NCBI RefSeq assembly: GCF_021245725.1
Contig: NZ_JAJGSX010000003.1
Coordinates: forward strand, 1-64,000
Direction of reading: 5' to 3'
DNA: 64,000 nt
DNA from: Pseudonocardia sp. TRM90224
GTDB taxonomy: Bacteria; Actinomycetota; Actinomycetes; Mycobacteriales; Pseudonocardiaceae
Shown: positions 52,665 to 60,829 of the stretch, piece after piece
Numbering within the stretch: the first letter of the stretch is position 1
Layout: every line of letters begins with the position of its first letter
Notes under the pieces: model-generated
Database searches by the model: none
What the model saw: the letters and a program-made list of their open reading frames with translations, nothing else
What the model was told of the DNA's origin: nothing
Translations under genes and position numbers: made by a program

Positions 52665-53608
52665 GACTGCACTCCCGTCCGCACCCGCGCAAGCCAGTCC
52701 TGCGCTTCGGCGAATTCCTCCGCCGCCGAGCCGCCGAGCGGCACCACGGCCCCTACGGGCGCCGCTGACCCCCCGTTGCCGGTGAGGGCACGCGGATAGG
52801 ACCCGAGGAAGCGGACGCGGTCGCAGCGCCTGTACAGGGCGGCGAGGGCCTCTCCCATCGCAGGCTCCGCGACGTGTCCCGTGCAGTCGAGGTGGAACCA
52901 GTACTCGGCGTGCAGGTCCTTGATCGGGCGCGACTCGATGCGGGTCAGGTCGATCCCACGCACCGCGAGCTCCGTCAGCAACCCGAGCAGCGCTCCCGGC
53001 CGGTTCTGCGTGGTCGCGGCGAGCGTCGTGCGGTCGTTGCCCGTCGGCGCCGGCGGCGGCCGCAACGGCGCGACCAGCGCGAACCGGGTGACCGCATCGG
53101 GGTTGTCCGCGACGTCGTCCGCGAAGATCGTCAGGCCGTGCTGCTCGGCGGCCACAGGAGCCGCGACGGCGGCGTCGAACTCGCCGCGGGCCACCTGCGC
53201 CGCCGCTTCGGCCGTCGACGACGAGAGCAGCACCTCGGCGTCCGGGAGGTGGGTGGCCAGCCAGCCGCGGGTCTGCGCGATGCCGTGCGTGTGCGATGCG
53301 ACCGTGCGGATGTCGGCCGCGGCCGTACCCGGGCGCACCATCACGGCGAACCGGACGGCGAGCAGCGTCTCCTTGACGATCACCAGCGGCGGGTCGGCGA
53401 TGAGGCCGTCGAGCACGGCCGGGACCGCTCCCTCGACCGTGTTCTCGATCGGGACGCACCCGAGGTCGACCGATCCGGAACGGACCGCGGCGAGCACGGC
53501 CGGGCTACCGGGACACGGCACCAGTTCGGCGCCGGCCGCCTCCGGGAGCGACCGCAACGCCTGCTCGGTGAACGTGGCGTGCGGTCCGAGGAACGCGATT
53601 CGGGGCAC
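52661..53608 (-). CDS. pheA: Prephenate dehydratase
   Basis: Monofunctional prephenate dehydratase of 315 residues, converting prephenate to phenylpyruvate for phenylalanine. PRIAFLGPHATFTEQALRSLP opens the catalytic domain, with LGCVPIENTVEGAVPAVLDGL and the catalytic T-R-F in DAVTRFALVAP. A C-terminal ACT domain (GALLGLLTELAVRGIDLTRIESRP, ending with QDWLARVR) should give feedback control by phenylalanine; the ESRP motif is intact. GTG start at 53608. First gene of the pair with the histidine phosphatase. Confidence 0.96.
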   Translation of the reverse strand: MPRIAFLGPHATFTEQALRSLPEAAGAELVPCPGSPAVLAAVRSGSVDLGCVPIENTVEGAVPAVLDGLIADPPLVIVKETLLAVRFAVMVRPGTAAADIRTVASHTHGIAQTRGWLATHLPDAEVLLSSSTAEAAAQVARGEFDAAVAAPVAAEQHGLTIFADDVADNPDAVTRFALVAPLRPPPAPTGNDRTTLAATTQNRPGALLGLLTELAVRGIDLTRIESRPIKDLHAEYWFHLDCTGHVAEPAMGEALAALYRRCDRVRFLGSYPRALTGNGGSAAPVGAVVPLGGSAAEEFAEAQDWLARVRTGVQS

Positions 53609-53641
53609 CCGGCCGACTGTAGCGGGCGGCGCTCCTAAGGC

Positions 53642-54508
53642 TCAGGCCAGCAGGCCCAGCTTCGTGAGCTGCTCGGCGGGTTCGGCGTCGAGCTCGGCGC
53701 CGCAGCGGGCGAGCATCTTGCGCACGCCGGTCACCTGCTGCTCGGAGAGCGCCTCGAGCTCGGCGGCCAGCGCCGGGCCGTCGGTGCTCTCGAGCGCAGC
53801 GGGCACGTCGCCGTCGTTGAGCACCCGCGACACGGCGACGATCAGGTTGATGAAGCCGTGCCCGCTCTCCGAACGGATCGCCTCGCGCATGCCGAGCGTG
53901 GTGAACCCGCGCTCGGCGTTGACGGCGACCGCGACGAAGCTCGCGACGTCCGAGACGGGCGGCACGTCGGAGACCCGCGAGCCGCCGCAGCGCAGCTTCG
54001 GTGCGCACCCGTGGTCGGCGACCCGGCGCACGGCGTCGAGCCACACGGCGGTGCCGTCGGTCTCGTTCGCGTGCGGGCGGCGCGGCTCGACGACGGCGAC
54101 GACGTCCTCCGGCACGAACTCCGAGACCCGTTCCAGCCACATCGCGTCGACGTCGGGCGGCGCGGCCGTCTCGACGGTGCGCGCGGTGAGCAGCGTCTGG
54201 CGCGAGAACACCGTGGAGAGCGCCTTCGGGACCGCGCCGAGGCCGGTGTCGACCACGAGCGAGAGGTCGACGGGACGATCGGGCGAGGCCTTGGCGAGCG
54301 CCGCGACCACGGCCGCGAGCCGCGACACCGGGCACACGAGCTGCCCGACGATCCCGCCGTGTCGTCCGTCACGCGCTTCGAGGTATCGCGTCACCACCAC
54401 GTCGGCCGCGGGGGCCGTCGCACGGGGTTGGAGGAGGCTCGTGTCGTCCACGAGCTGGGCAAAAACCGGAGGTATGGCCAATGCGTCTTCTCCGGCCGCC
54501 GTCGTCAC
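53642..54508 (-). CDS. Conserved hypothetical protein
   Basis: Protein of 288 residues with no recognised family. It appears soluble and alternates beta and helical stretches (GQLVCPVSRLAAVVAALAKASP, VDLSLVVDTGLG, VVAVVEPRRPHANETDGTAVWLDAVRRVADHG, APKLRCGG, FVAVAVNAERGFTTLGMREAI), which is reminiscent of a TIM-barrel layout, but no catalytic signature stands out. Codon use is like the neighbours. GTG 54508 has TAGCGT 8 bases upstream, again leaderless-like. It lies 33 bases upstream of pheA on the same strand and is divergent from the iron-box gene. Confidence 0.75.
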   Translation of the reverse strand: MTTAAGEDALAIPPVFAQLVDDTSLLQPRATAPAADVVVTRYLEARDGRHGGIVGQLVCPVSRLAAVVAALAKASPDRPVDLSLVVDTGLGAVPKALSTVFSRQTLLTARTVETAAPPDVDAMWLERVSEFVPEDVVAVVEPRRPHANETDGTAVWLDAVRRVADHGCAPKLRCGGSRVSDVPPVSDVASFVAVAVNAERGFTTLGMREAIRSESGHGFINLIVAVSRVLNDGDVPAALESTDGPALAAELEALSEQQVTGVRKMLARCGAELDAEPAEQLTKLGLLA

Positions 54509-54591
54509 GGTCCCAGACGCTAACGGGTGCCCCTCTTCGTCTCCAAAACGGCTGATCGGAAGCGGGTGTGGACACCGAATCCGCCGGCGCT

Positions 54592-54610
54592 ATAGCTTAG
54601 GCTCACCTAA
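54592..54610. promoter_or_regulatory. Predicted IdeR/DtxR iron box
   Basis: The 19 bases ATAGCTTAGGCTCACCTAA match the mycobacterial IdeR consensus TTAGGTTAGGCTAACCTAA at 16 of 19 positions, with the right half nearly perfect. It overlaps a TATAGC -10-like box and lies 15 bases before the DUF2470 start codon, an ideal repressor position. Rv3839, the positional counterpart, is known to be IdeR-controlled in M. tuberculosis. Confidence 0.78.
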
Positions 54611-54625
54611 CTCGGAGGTGACCCG

Positions 54626-55405
54626 TTGGGCTCGACCCGCCTGCGCCGCCCGCCCGCGCCCGCTGCGGCCGAACGCGCTCGTAGCATCGCCGCGCGCGGC
54701 GGCAGCGCCTCGCTCGTCGGCACCGGTGCGCCTCCCGCGAGCCCGATCGTGCACCACGTGCGCGCCGACGGCTCGACGGTCCTGCTGCTCTCCGACGACG
54801 AGCCCGTGCTGGAACGCGTCCGCGGCGCCGGCGCCGACGGCTGCGCGGTGATGCTGGAGCTGACCGACCGCGCGCCCGTCGAGCTCCGGGAGCCCGTCCG
54901 CGCGCTGCTGTGGATCACCGGGACGCTCCGGGCGCCGAACCTCATCTGCGCCCGGCGCATCGCGGTCGGCGTCGCGGAGGCCCAGCCGCACCCACGGCTG
55001 CTCGACCTCGGCCACGGCGCGACGCTCGTGCGGCTCGACCCGGGATCGGCCGTCCTCTCCGACGCGGAGGGCAGCGCTGCGCTCTCCCCCGTCGAGCTCG
55101 CCCGCGCGAAGCCCGACCCGTTCTGCCGCTACGAGCAGCAGTGGCTCGCGCACCTCGAAGAGGCGCACCCGGAGCTCTTCCTCGCGCTCTCGCGGCACCT
55201 GCCGACCACGCTGCGCGACACCCGCGGGGCGCGGATCCGCCCGCTCGGCGTCGACCGCTGCGGGCTGCGGCTGCGCGTCGAGGCGCCGGAGCGCGACCAC
55301 GACGTCCGGTTGGCGTGGGACGAGGAGGCGACCACCGTGGAGCAGCTGCGCAAGGAGCTCGGCAAGCTCGTCGGATGCCCGTTCCAGGGCGCCGCGAGCA
55401 CCTGA
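54626..55405 (+). CDS. DUF2470-domain protein (Rv3839 type), iron-box controlled
   Basis: Protein of 259 residues. The N-terminal half resembles a pyridoxamine-oxidase/HugZ-like split barrel (ASPIVHHVRADGSTVLLLSDDEPVL, RALLWITGTLRAPN). The C-terminal part is the DUF2470 domain (KPDPFCRYEQQWLAHLEEAHPELFLALSRHLP, then VDRCGLRLRVEAPERDHDVRLAW). This layout is found in haem-utilisation and iron-regulated proteins. TTG 54626 is the start because GGAGGTG lies 5 bases before it. The iron box upstream implies expression when iron is low, fitting a role in haem or iron handling. Confidence 0.86.
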   Translation: MGSTRLRRPPAPAAAERARSIAARGGSASLVGTGAPPASPIVHHVRADGSTVLLLSDDEPVLERVRGAGADGCAVMLELTDRAPVELREPVRALLWITGTLRAPNLICARRIAVGVAEAQPHPRLLDLGHGATLVRLDPGSAVLSDAEGSAALSPVELARAKPDPFCRYEQQWLAHLEEAHPELFLALSRHLPTTLRDTRGARIRPLGVDRCGLRLRVEAPERDHDVRLAWDEEATTVEQLRKELGKLVGCPFQGAAST

Positions 55406-55416
55406 GACCCCGAACT

Positions 55417-55477
55417 TCCCCACCGTTTTGTGCACCTGCGCGCCTTTTTGGCGCGCAGGTGCACAAAACGGTGGGGA
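55417..55477. terminator. Family-1 hairpin, copy G (uninterrupted 27-bp stem)
   Basis: CCCCACCGTTTTGTGCACCTGCGCGCC pairs without interruption with its complement around a TTTTT loop. GTGCACCT replaces the GGGCACTT of copies A and B and is matched on the opposite arm. It sits between two convergent genes (stops at 55405 and 55492). Confidence 0.83.
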
Positions 55478-55491
55478 TTTTGGACGGGTGG

Positions 55492-55851
55492 TCAGGCCTT
55501 GTCGAGCGAGACGTCCGCCTTCGCGAACGGCGAGCGGCCGGCGCGCACGCTCGTCGTGACCTTGCGCTCGGCGAGGAACGACGCGATCGGGATGGTCCCG
55601 GCCAGCAGGATGACCAGCGCGTCCAGCGGCCGCCAGCGGCAACGCTCGGCGAGCACCAGCGTGCAGACGATGTAGGCCATGTACAGGAAGCCGTGCGCGA
55701 CGCCGACGATCGCGACCAGCCACGGCTGGCCGAAGAAGTACTTGAGCGGCATCGCCACGAACACGAGCAGGAGCAGACCGACGCCGGTGACGTACGCGGC
55801 GATGCGGTAGGCGAGCAGAAGTCCGTTCGGGGGCGTCACGGGCTCGTTCAC
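55492..55851 (-). CDS. DUF3817 membrane protein
   Basis: Integral membrane protein of 119 residues of the DUF3817 family. Three helices are visible (LAYRIAAYVTGVGLLLLVFVAMPLKYFFG, LVAIVGVAHGFLYMAYIVCTLVLAE, LDALVILLAGTIPIASFLAERKV), with the conserved G-x-x-H-G-x-x-Y in helix 2 and the F-L-A-E-R end of helix 3. Function unknown. Its ATG overlaps the stop of the preceding membrane-protein gene by 4 bases, so both are one operon. Confidence 0.88.
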   Translation of the reverse strand: MNEPVTPPNGLLLAYRIAAYVTGVGLLLLVFVAMPLKYFFGQPWLVAIVGVAHGFLYMAYIVCTLVLAERCRWRPLDALVILLAGTIPIASFLAERKVTTSVRAGRSPFAKADVSLDKA

Positions 55852-56282
55852 GATCCTTCTGGACGCCGGGCGAGCTCGGCCAGCATCCGGTTGTAGGCAG
55901 CGAGCTCCGGGTCGTCCTCATCGGTGACGACCGGCAGGGCACTGCTGGCGGGGCGCGGTCCGAACGGCGACGGCCCGGTGGGCGGCTGCGCTGCGGCAGG
56001 CCGGGGCGCCGCGGCGGCCTGGGGAGCCGCGGTCGGCTCGACGGGCGCCGCGTCCGGCTCGCCGAGCTTCGCGGCCTCCATCCGGAGGAGGCGGAACCAC
56101 ATGACGGCGAAGAACACCGCGAAGACCGGCCACTGCAGCCCGTAACCGACGTTGAGAGCGCTGCCCATCGCGGAGCCGGCCCGCTGCCATTGCCAGACCG
56201 CGAGCCAGCCACATGTGGCCATCGCACCGAGCGTGAGCAGGTGCCACATGATCCAGCGCGGAGAGAGGACCAGCTGTCGCAC
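55848..56282 (-). CDS. Actinobacterial two-helix membrane protein, hypothetical
   Basis: Protein of 144 residues with two membrane helices (MWHLLTLGAMATCGWLAVWQWQRA and WPVFAVFFAVMWFRLLR) and a cytosolic Ala/Pro-rich linker ending in the helical DPELAAYNRMLAELAR. The W-L-x-x-W-Q-W-x-R piece in helix 1 resembles the N-terminal motif of SURF1-like proteins, but the rest of SURF1 is missing. It is regularly coupled to DUF3817 genes in actinobacteria as far as I know; that is memory, not seen here beyond the 4-base overlap. Function unknown. Confidence 0.75.
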   Translation of the reverse strand: MRQLVLSPRWIMWHLLTLGAMATCGWLAVWQWQRAGSAMGSALNVGYGLQWPVFAVFFAVMWFRLLRMEAAKLGEPDAAPVEPTAAPQAAAAPRPAAAQPPTGPSPFGPRPASSALPVVTDEDDPELAAYNRMLAELARRPEGS

Positions 56283-56358
56283 GCGACCAGACTACGCCGG
56301 GCCCTCCCACCGGCCATCTACCGGCTGTAGAAATTCGGTGTTGCTACCGTCCGCAACC

Positions 56359-57156
56359 GTGACCCAGTGGTTGTCGCCCGTGCACACGGGCACCCCTGTC
56401 GTTCAGGACGCGCGGGCGCGCCGGCTCATCGGTCTCGAGGTGCTGGTCGTCTTCACGGTCACGCTCGGGCTCTCGGCGCTGCGCAGCGCACTCAACCTGA
56501 TCGGCGCGCTGCTGCAGCCGGTGCCGCTGAACGAGCAGCAGGTGGCGCTCAACGCACCTGCCGCGCAGCAGGACCTCCTCGACCTCGCCTTCCAGCTCAC
56601 CTGGGTGCTCCAGCTCGTCGGCTACGGAGCGCTCGGCGCGTACCTGCTGGTCAGAGCAGGGTTCGCGCTGCGGTCCGTCGGGCTCGACGCGAGCCGACCG
56701 CTGCGTGACGGGCTCGGCTCGGCCGGGCTCGCCGCGCTGATCGGGATCCCGGGGCTCGGCCTGTACCTGATCGCGCGCGCGATCGGCGTGAGCGTGACGA
56801 TCCAGCCCTCGACGCTCGACGACACCTGGTGGCGGATCCCGGTCCTGCTGCTCTCCGCGGGGGCGAACAGCTGGGCCGAGGAGATCGTGATGGTCGGCTA
56901 CCTGCTGACGCGCCTGCGCCAGCTGGGGTGGTCGGAGAACCGGTCGTTGCTGGTGCAGGCGCTGATCCGCGGCAGCTACCACCTCTACCAAGGCCTTGGC
57001 GGCTTCGTCGGCAACATCGTCATGGGGCTGGTGTTCGGGCGCGTGTGGCAGCGCACCAACCGGCTGTGGGTGCTGGTCGGCGCGCACGCCCTCATCGACA
57101 TCGTCGCCTTCGCCGGCTACGCGCTCATCGGCGGCAAGGTGAGCTGGCTGCCGTAA
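56359..57156 (+). CDS. CPBP-family intramembrane protease-like protein
   Basis: Polytopic membrane protein of 265 residues in the CPBP (CAAX protease/Abi, PF02517) family. The key region is SWAEEIVMVGYLLTRLRQLG (E-E pair), then LIRGSYHLYQGLGGFVGNIVMGLVFG with the second-motif His, and the last helix has GAHALIDIVAFAGY with a third His. The usual Arg of E-E-x-x-x-R is Val here, so activity is uncertain. GTG 56359 with TACCGT 8 bases upstream suggests a leaderless start. Its TAA stop lies at the very edge of family-1 hairpin H. Confidence 0.83.
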   Translation: MTQWLSPVHTGTPVVQDARARRLIGLEVLVVFTVTLGLSALRSALNLIGALLQPVPLNEQQVALNAPAAQQDLLDLAFQLTWVLQLVGYGALGAYLLVRAGFALRSVGLDASRPLRDGLGSAGLAALIGIPGLGLYLIARAIGVSVTIQPSTLDDTWWRIPVLLLSAGANSWAEEIVMVGYLLTRLRQLGWSENRSLLVQALIRGSYHLYQGLGGFVGNIVMGLVFGRVWQRTNRLWVLVGAHALIDIVAFAGYALIGGKVSWLP

Positions 57157-57157
57157 C

Positions 57158-57220
57158 TTCCCCATCGTTTTGGGCACTTGCGCGCCGGTGGAGCGCGCAT
57201 CCACCCAAAACGGTGGGGAA
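57158..57220. terminator. Family-1 hairpin, copy H
   Basis: TTCCCCATCGTTTTGGG pairs with CCCAAAACGGTGGGGAA, with one T-G wobble where the others have a C-G pair. It fills the 71 bases between convergent CPBP and SDR genes; the arm begins 2 bases after the CPBP stop. Confidence 0.78.
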
Positions 57221-57227
57221 GTTCGGG

Positions 57228-58145
57228 TCAGCGCTCTTCGAGGATCTGGTGGCGCATCCTGAGCATCATGTTCTCCGCGCCGGGCTGGACGCCGGAGTCG
57301 CCGAACAGCTCGTCGATGCGGCCGGGGATGTCCTCCGGGTCCCAGCGCTTCCCGTCGTTCGTCACCTCGGCGACGCTGGTGAACGGCTGGTAGATCTCGA
57401 TGCTGTCGCCCTGCACGCCGAACACCTTGCCGCTGATGTAGTCGGAGGCGTCCGAGCACAGGAACGCGACGAGCGGCGCGACGTTCTCCGGCGCGAAGAA
57501 GTCGAACTCGCCCCGCTTGATCGACTCGTCGCGCTTGTCGCGGAACTCCTGGGGCATGAGGTCGAGCGTCATGCGGGTCAGCGCCGTGGGCGCGATCGCG
57601 TTGCTCGTGATCCCGTTCCGCGCGCCTTCCATCGCCATGATCGTCGAGAACGCGGCGATGCCGGCCTTCGCGGCGCCGTAGTTCGCCTGCCCGAAGTTGC
57701 CCAGCAGCCCCGAGGTCGACGCCGTGTGCACGAGGTGGCCGCCGCGCTTGGCCTCCTTCCAGTGCCGGACGGCGGCGCGGGTCGGGAGGAAGTGCCCGCG
57801 CAGGTGCACCCAGACCACGGCGTCCCAGTCGTCGTCGGTCATCTTCGCGAGCGTGCGGTCGCGCAGGATGCCGGCGTTGTTCACGAGCGCGTCGAGCTGC
57901 CCGAACGTCGAGACGGCGGTGCTCACCAGCGCATCGGCCGTCGCCGCCTCGGCGACGTCGCCGCTCACCGCGACGGCTCGCCCGCCGGCCGCGGTGATCT
58001 CCTTGGCGACGGACTCGCCGGCGTCGGCGTCGAACTCGCCGACCACGACGGCCGCGCCCTGCGCCGCGCATTCGAGTGCCTCACCGCGCCCGATGCCGCG
58101 ACCGGCACCGGTGACGATCACGACCTTACCGTCCAGTAGACCCAT
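57228..58145 (-). CDS. Short-chain dehydrogenase/reductase
   Basis: SDR of 305 residues, similar to 3-oxoacyl-ACP reductase or hydroxyacyl-CoA dehydrogenase-like enzymes. KVVIVTGAGRGIGRGEALECA binds NAD(P); ALVNNAGILRDRTLAKM, HTASTSGLLGNFGQANYGAAKAGIAAF (catalytic Ser and Y-x-x-x-K) and NAIAPTALTRMTLDLMP follow in the usual order. The C-terminal extension past 250 residues (DGKRWDPEDIPGRIDELFGD) is like the SDR part of multifunctional beta-oxidation proteins. ATG 58145 has TATGCT 7 bases upstream (leaderless pattern). Confidence 0.9.
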   Translation of the reverse strand: MGLLDGKVVIVTGAGRGIGRGEALECAAQGAAVVVGEFDADAGESVAKEITAAGGRAVAVSGDVAEAATADALVSTAVSTFGQLDALVNNAGILRDRTLAKMTDDDWDAVVWVHLRGHFLPTRAAVRHWKEAKRGGHLVHTASTSGLLGNFGQANYGAAKAGIAAFSTIMAMEGARNGITSNAIAPTALTRMTLDLMPQEFRDKRDESIKRGEFDFFAPENVAPLVAFLCSDASDYISGKVFGVQGDSIEIYQPFTSVAEVTNDGKRWDPEDIPGRIDELFGDSGVQPGAENMMLRMRHQILEER

Positions 58146-58169
58146 GGGTCGGAGCATAAGCTCCGCAGG

Positions 58170-59114
58170 TCAGCGGAGGGTGACCTGCTTGCCCGCCAGC
58201 GCGTCGCGGGCTCTGCGCTCGGCATCGGTCAGCGGCTCGTCGATCGCCAGCGCCGCGTCGAGGCGCGACGCGAAGGCGGCGACGGGCTCCGACCACTCCT
58301 TGGCGTGCAGCTCGCGGTCGAGGTCCCACACCGGGACGAGCAGCCCGTGCGCCCGGAACGCGCCCGCGTACTTGGTGCCCTCGCCGAGGCCGAGCTCGCC
58401 GCGGGCCTGCAGCCTGGCCAGCGCGGCCATCAGCTGCTCCTCCGGCTCCGGCCGGACCCAGCGCAGGTGCGCCTTCGAGCCGGTGTCGACCCAGTACGCG
58501 GCGCGGACGCCGGCCGCGGCGATCGGCTCGGTCGGCATGATGATCGCGTTCGCGCGCTCCAGCGTGGCCGCGACGTCCGGCGCCGGTTCGGAGCCGTCGG
58601 CGGCCGGTGGGATCCACCAGCCGAAGTCGGCGTGCATGGTGAGGTCGAGCGGCGCGTCGACGTCGATCACGTCCTGCAGCCTGACCAGCTCGGATCCGCC
58701 GATGCCGGGGCCGACGACCTGCAGCGAATCGCCCGGCTCGGCGTCCTGCGCCCAGCGCAGAGCCCGGGCGAGGTCGGCGGAGAGGTCGCCGGAACGGGTC
58801 TGCACCTGCATCCCGATCAGGATCTCGCCGTCGACCCTGACCAGCGCCGCCGCCGCGCCGGGCAGCACCGTCGCGATCGTGACCGGACGGTCCCCTGCCG
58901 CACGCAGCGGGAGCGGTGCCGTGGCCGACGGCAGGAACTCCCGCATCGCCACCAGGTCGCACTCCGCCGCGAGACCCTCGAACGGCCTGATGACGATCAC
59001 GTCGTCGCCGGCGCCGTGGCAGGCCTTGAACCGCTTGCCTGATCCGCACGGGCACGGGCGGCGCGGGTTCTCCCCCGCTGCCGCCTCCGCGCGTGCGCGT
59101 GTCTTCTTCGCCAT
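58170..59114 (-). CDS. DUF5926 protein with SEC-C zinc motif
   Basis: Cytosolic protein of 314 residues. The N-terminal NPRRPCPCGSGKRFKACHG is a complete SEC-C zinc-binding motif as found at the SecA C-terminus, and the remaining 280 residues match the actinobacterial DUF5926 family (PFEGLAAECDLVAMREFLPSA, FGWWIPP, GTKYAGAFRAHGLLVPVWDLD). The motif suggests binding to ribosomes or SecB-like partners; no function is established. Single gene between the SDR and symporter on the same strand, 13 bases after the symporter stop. Confidence 0.9.
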   Translation of the reverse strand: MAKKTRARAEAAAGENPRRPCPCGSGKRFKACHGAGDDVIVIRPFEGLAAECDLVAMREFLPSATAPLPLRAAGDRPVTIATVLPGAAAALVRVDGEILIGMQVQTRSGDLSADLARALRWAQDAEPGDSLQVVGPGIGGSELVRLQDVIDVDAPLDLTMHADFGWWIPPAADGSEPAPDVAATLERANAIIMPTEPIAAAGVRAAYWVDTGSKAHLRWVRPEPEEQLMAALARLQARGELGLGEGTKYAGAFRAHGLLVPVWDLDRELHAKEWSEPVAAFASRLDAALAIDEPLTDAERRARDALAGKQVTLR

Positions 59115-59127
59115 GGTCCGTCAGACG

Positions 59128-60741
59128 TTATCGGTCGGGTTCGGGCTCGTCGTCATCAGGCGGCTCGGCGCCGGTGACGGCCCGCACTTCCATCTCCGCG
59201 AACCGGCGCTTCGCCATGTCGTCGCGCTGCCCGACCCACGTGCCGACAGCGGCGAGCAGGAACGCCGCCGGGATCGCCACCAGCCCCGGGTTGGCCAGCG
59301 GGAACACCGCGATGTCGAGGCCGGGCAGCATCGACGACGGCGTGCCCGTGGCGGCCGGCGAGAACACCACCAGCAGCAGCGAGAGCGCCGTCCCGCCGTA
59401 GATGCCGCACAACGCGCCGGTGGTGTTGAACTCGCGCCAGAACAGCGCGTAGACCAGCGACGGGAGGTTCGCCGAGGCCGCGACGGCCAGCGCGAGCGCA
59501 AGCAGCACGGCGACGTTCTGCCCGTTCACGAGCACCGCGCCGGCGGTGGCCACAACGCCGACCACAACCACCGCAACCCGCGCGACCCCGAGCTCCGCGT
59601 GGTTGCGCCGGGTCCCGTACAGATCGCGGGAGAACGACGTGGCCGCGGCGATCAGCATCCCCGTCGCCACCCCGAGCACGGTCGTGAACACCGCGGCGGC
59701 GACCAGCCCGAGCAGCGGCGCGCCGCCGAGGCGGTGCGCGAGCAGCGGCACCGCGGAGTTGGACGCTCCGGGCGCGGCCAGCACGGTCTGCGCGCCCACG
59801 AGCGCCGCGGCCCCGAAGCCGATCACGATCACGAGCAGCAGGAACGTCCCGACCAGCCAGATCGCCCATGCGACGGAACGGCGCGCGGTCGGCCCGTCCG
59901 CCACGGTGTAGAAGCGCATCACGACGTGCGGCATGCTTGCGGGCCCGAGCACGGCCGCGATCGCGAGCGAGAGGAAGTCGAGCTTCGCGAGCGCCCCGCT
60001 GCCGAACTGCAGGCCCGGTGCGAGCAGCTGTTCCCCCGCGTGCGGGCTGTTGGCCACCGCGGCGCCGAGGAGCGCGGAGCCGTCGAACCCGTACCGGCCC
60101 AGCACCCACGCCGCCAGCACCGCCCCGGTGACGACCAGCAGGTTCGCCTTGAGGATCTGCACCCACGTGATGCCCCGCATCCCGCCCGCGAGCACACAGC
60201 CGATCACAACCGCGCCGACGCACGCGATGACGACGCTCTGCAGGAACCGGTTGTCGCTGCCGATCCCGAGCAGCAGGCTCGCCATCCCGCCGACCGCCGC
60301 GATCTGCACGACCAGCAGCAGGATCGTGATCAGCAGCGTCGCCGCGGCGACCGCCTTGCGCACCGCGCGGTCGCGCAACCGGAACGCGATGACGTCGCCC
60401 AGCGTGGTCCGGCCCGTGTTCCGCGTCCACTCGCCCACCAGCAGCAGCGCGACCAGCCACGCGACGAGCGCCGCGACGGCGAGCAGCAGGCCGTCGTAGC
60501 CGTAGACGGCGATCGCGCCGGCAACGCCCAGGAACGTGGCGGCGGACAGGTAGCCGCCGGTCAGCGCCATGCCGTTCTGCGTGGCGGTGAACCCGCGGCC
60601 GGCCGTGAAGAACTCCGCCGCGCCGCGTTCCGGTCGGCGCGAGCGCAGGACGACCACGAGGATCACCACGGCGGACGCCCCGATGGCGGCAACGTTCGCG
60701 AGAACGTCGGCAGGTGCCTGCTGGGTGAGCGCGACCATCAT
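59128..60741 (-). CDS. Sodium/solute symporter, ActP-like (acetate/monocarboxylate permease)
   Basis: Sodium:solute symporter (SSS) family protein, 537 residues with 13-14 helices, most like cation/acetate symporter ActP. FTAGRGFTATQNGMALTGGYLSAATFLGVAGAIAVYGYDG is the characteristic N-terminal core, with GEWTRNTGRTTLGDVIAFRL, MPHVVMRFYTVADGPTARRSVAW, and the tail MAKRRFAEMEVRAVTGAEPPDDDE. Acetate or a related short acid is the expected cargo. AGGAGG before ATG 60741 fixes the start. A second, closely similar symporter lies at 63376 onward. Confidence 0.9.
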   Translation of the reverse strand: MMVALTQQAPADVLANVAAIGASAVVILVVVLRSRRPERGAAEFFTAGRGFTATQNGMALTGGYLSAATFLGVAGAIAVYGYDGLLLAVAALVAWLVALLLVGEWTRNTGRTTLGDVIAFRLRDRAVRKAVAAATLLITILLLVVQIAAVGGMASLLLGIGSDNRFLQSVVIACVGAVVIGCVLAGGMRGITWVQILKANLLVVTGAVLAAWVLGRYGFDGSALLGAAVANSPHAGEQLLAPGLQFGSGALAKLDFLSLAIAAVLGPASMPHVVMRFYTVADGPTARRSVAWAIWLVGTFLLLVIVIGFGAAALVGAQTVLAAPGASNSAVPLLAHRLGGAPLLGLVAAAVFTTVLGVATGMLIAAATSFSRDLYGTRRNHAELGVARVAVVVVGVVATAGAVLVNGQNVAVLLALALAVAASANLPSLVYALFWREFNTTGALCGIYGGTALSLLLVVFSPAATGTPSSMLPGLDIAVFPLANPGLVAIPAAFLLAAVGTWVGQRDDMAKRRFAEMEVRAVTGAEPPDDDEPEPDR

Positions 60742-60776
60742 CGTCGACCTCCTGCAGGATGGGGGCCACCTGCTGG

Positions 60777-60818
60777 AACAACGAGCTTGTTGACAGATAG
60801 TAACGAAATGATCACTAA
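60777..60818. promoter_or_regulatory. Possible operator/promoter between symporter and P450 genes
   Basis: In the 88-bp divergent region, AACAA-CGAGC-TTGTT (60777-60791) is a perfect short inverted repeat that overlaps a TTGACA -35 box (60790-60795). CACTAA lies 17 bases further on as a weak -10 for the P450. No regulator is encoded next to it. Confidence 0.35.
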
Positions 60819-60829
60819 AGGTACTGGCC

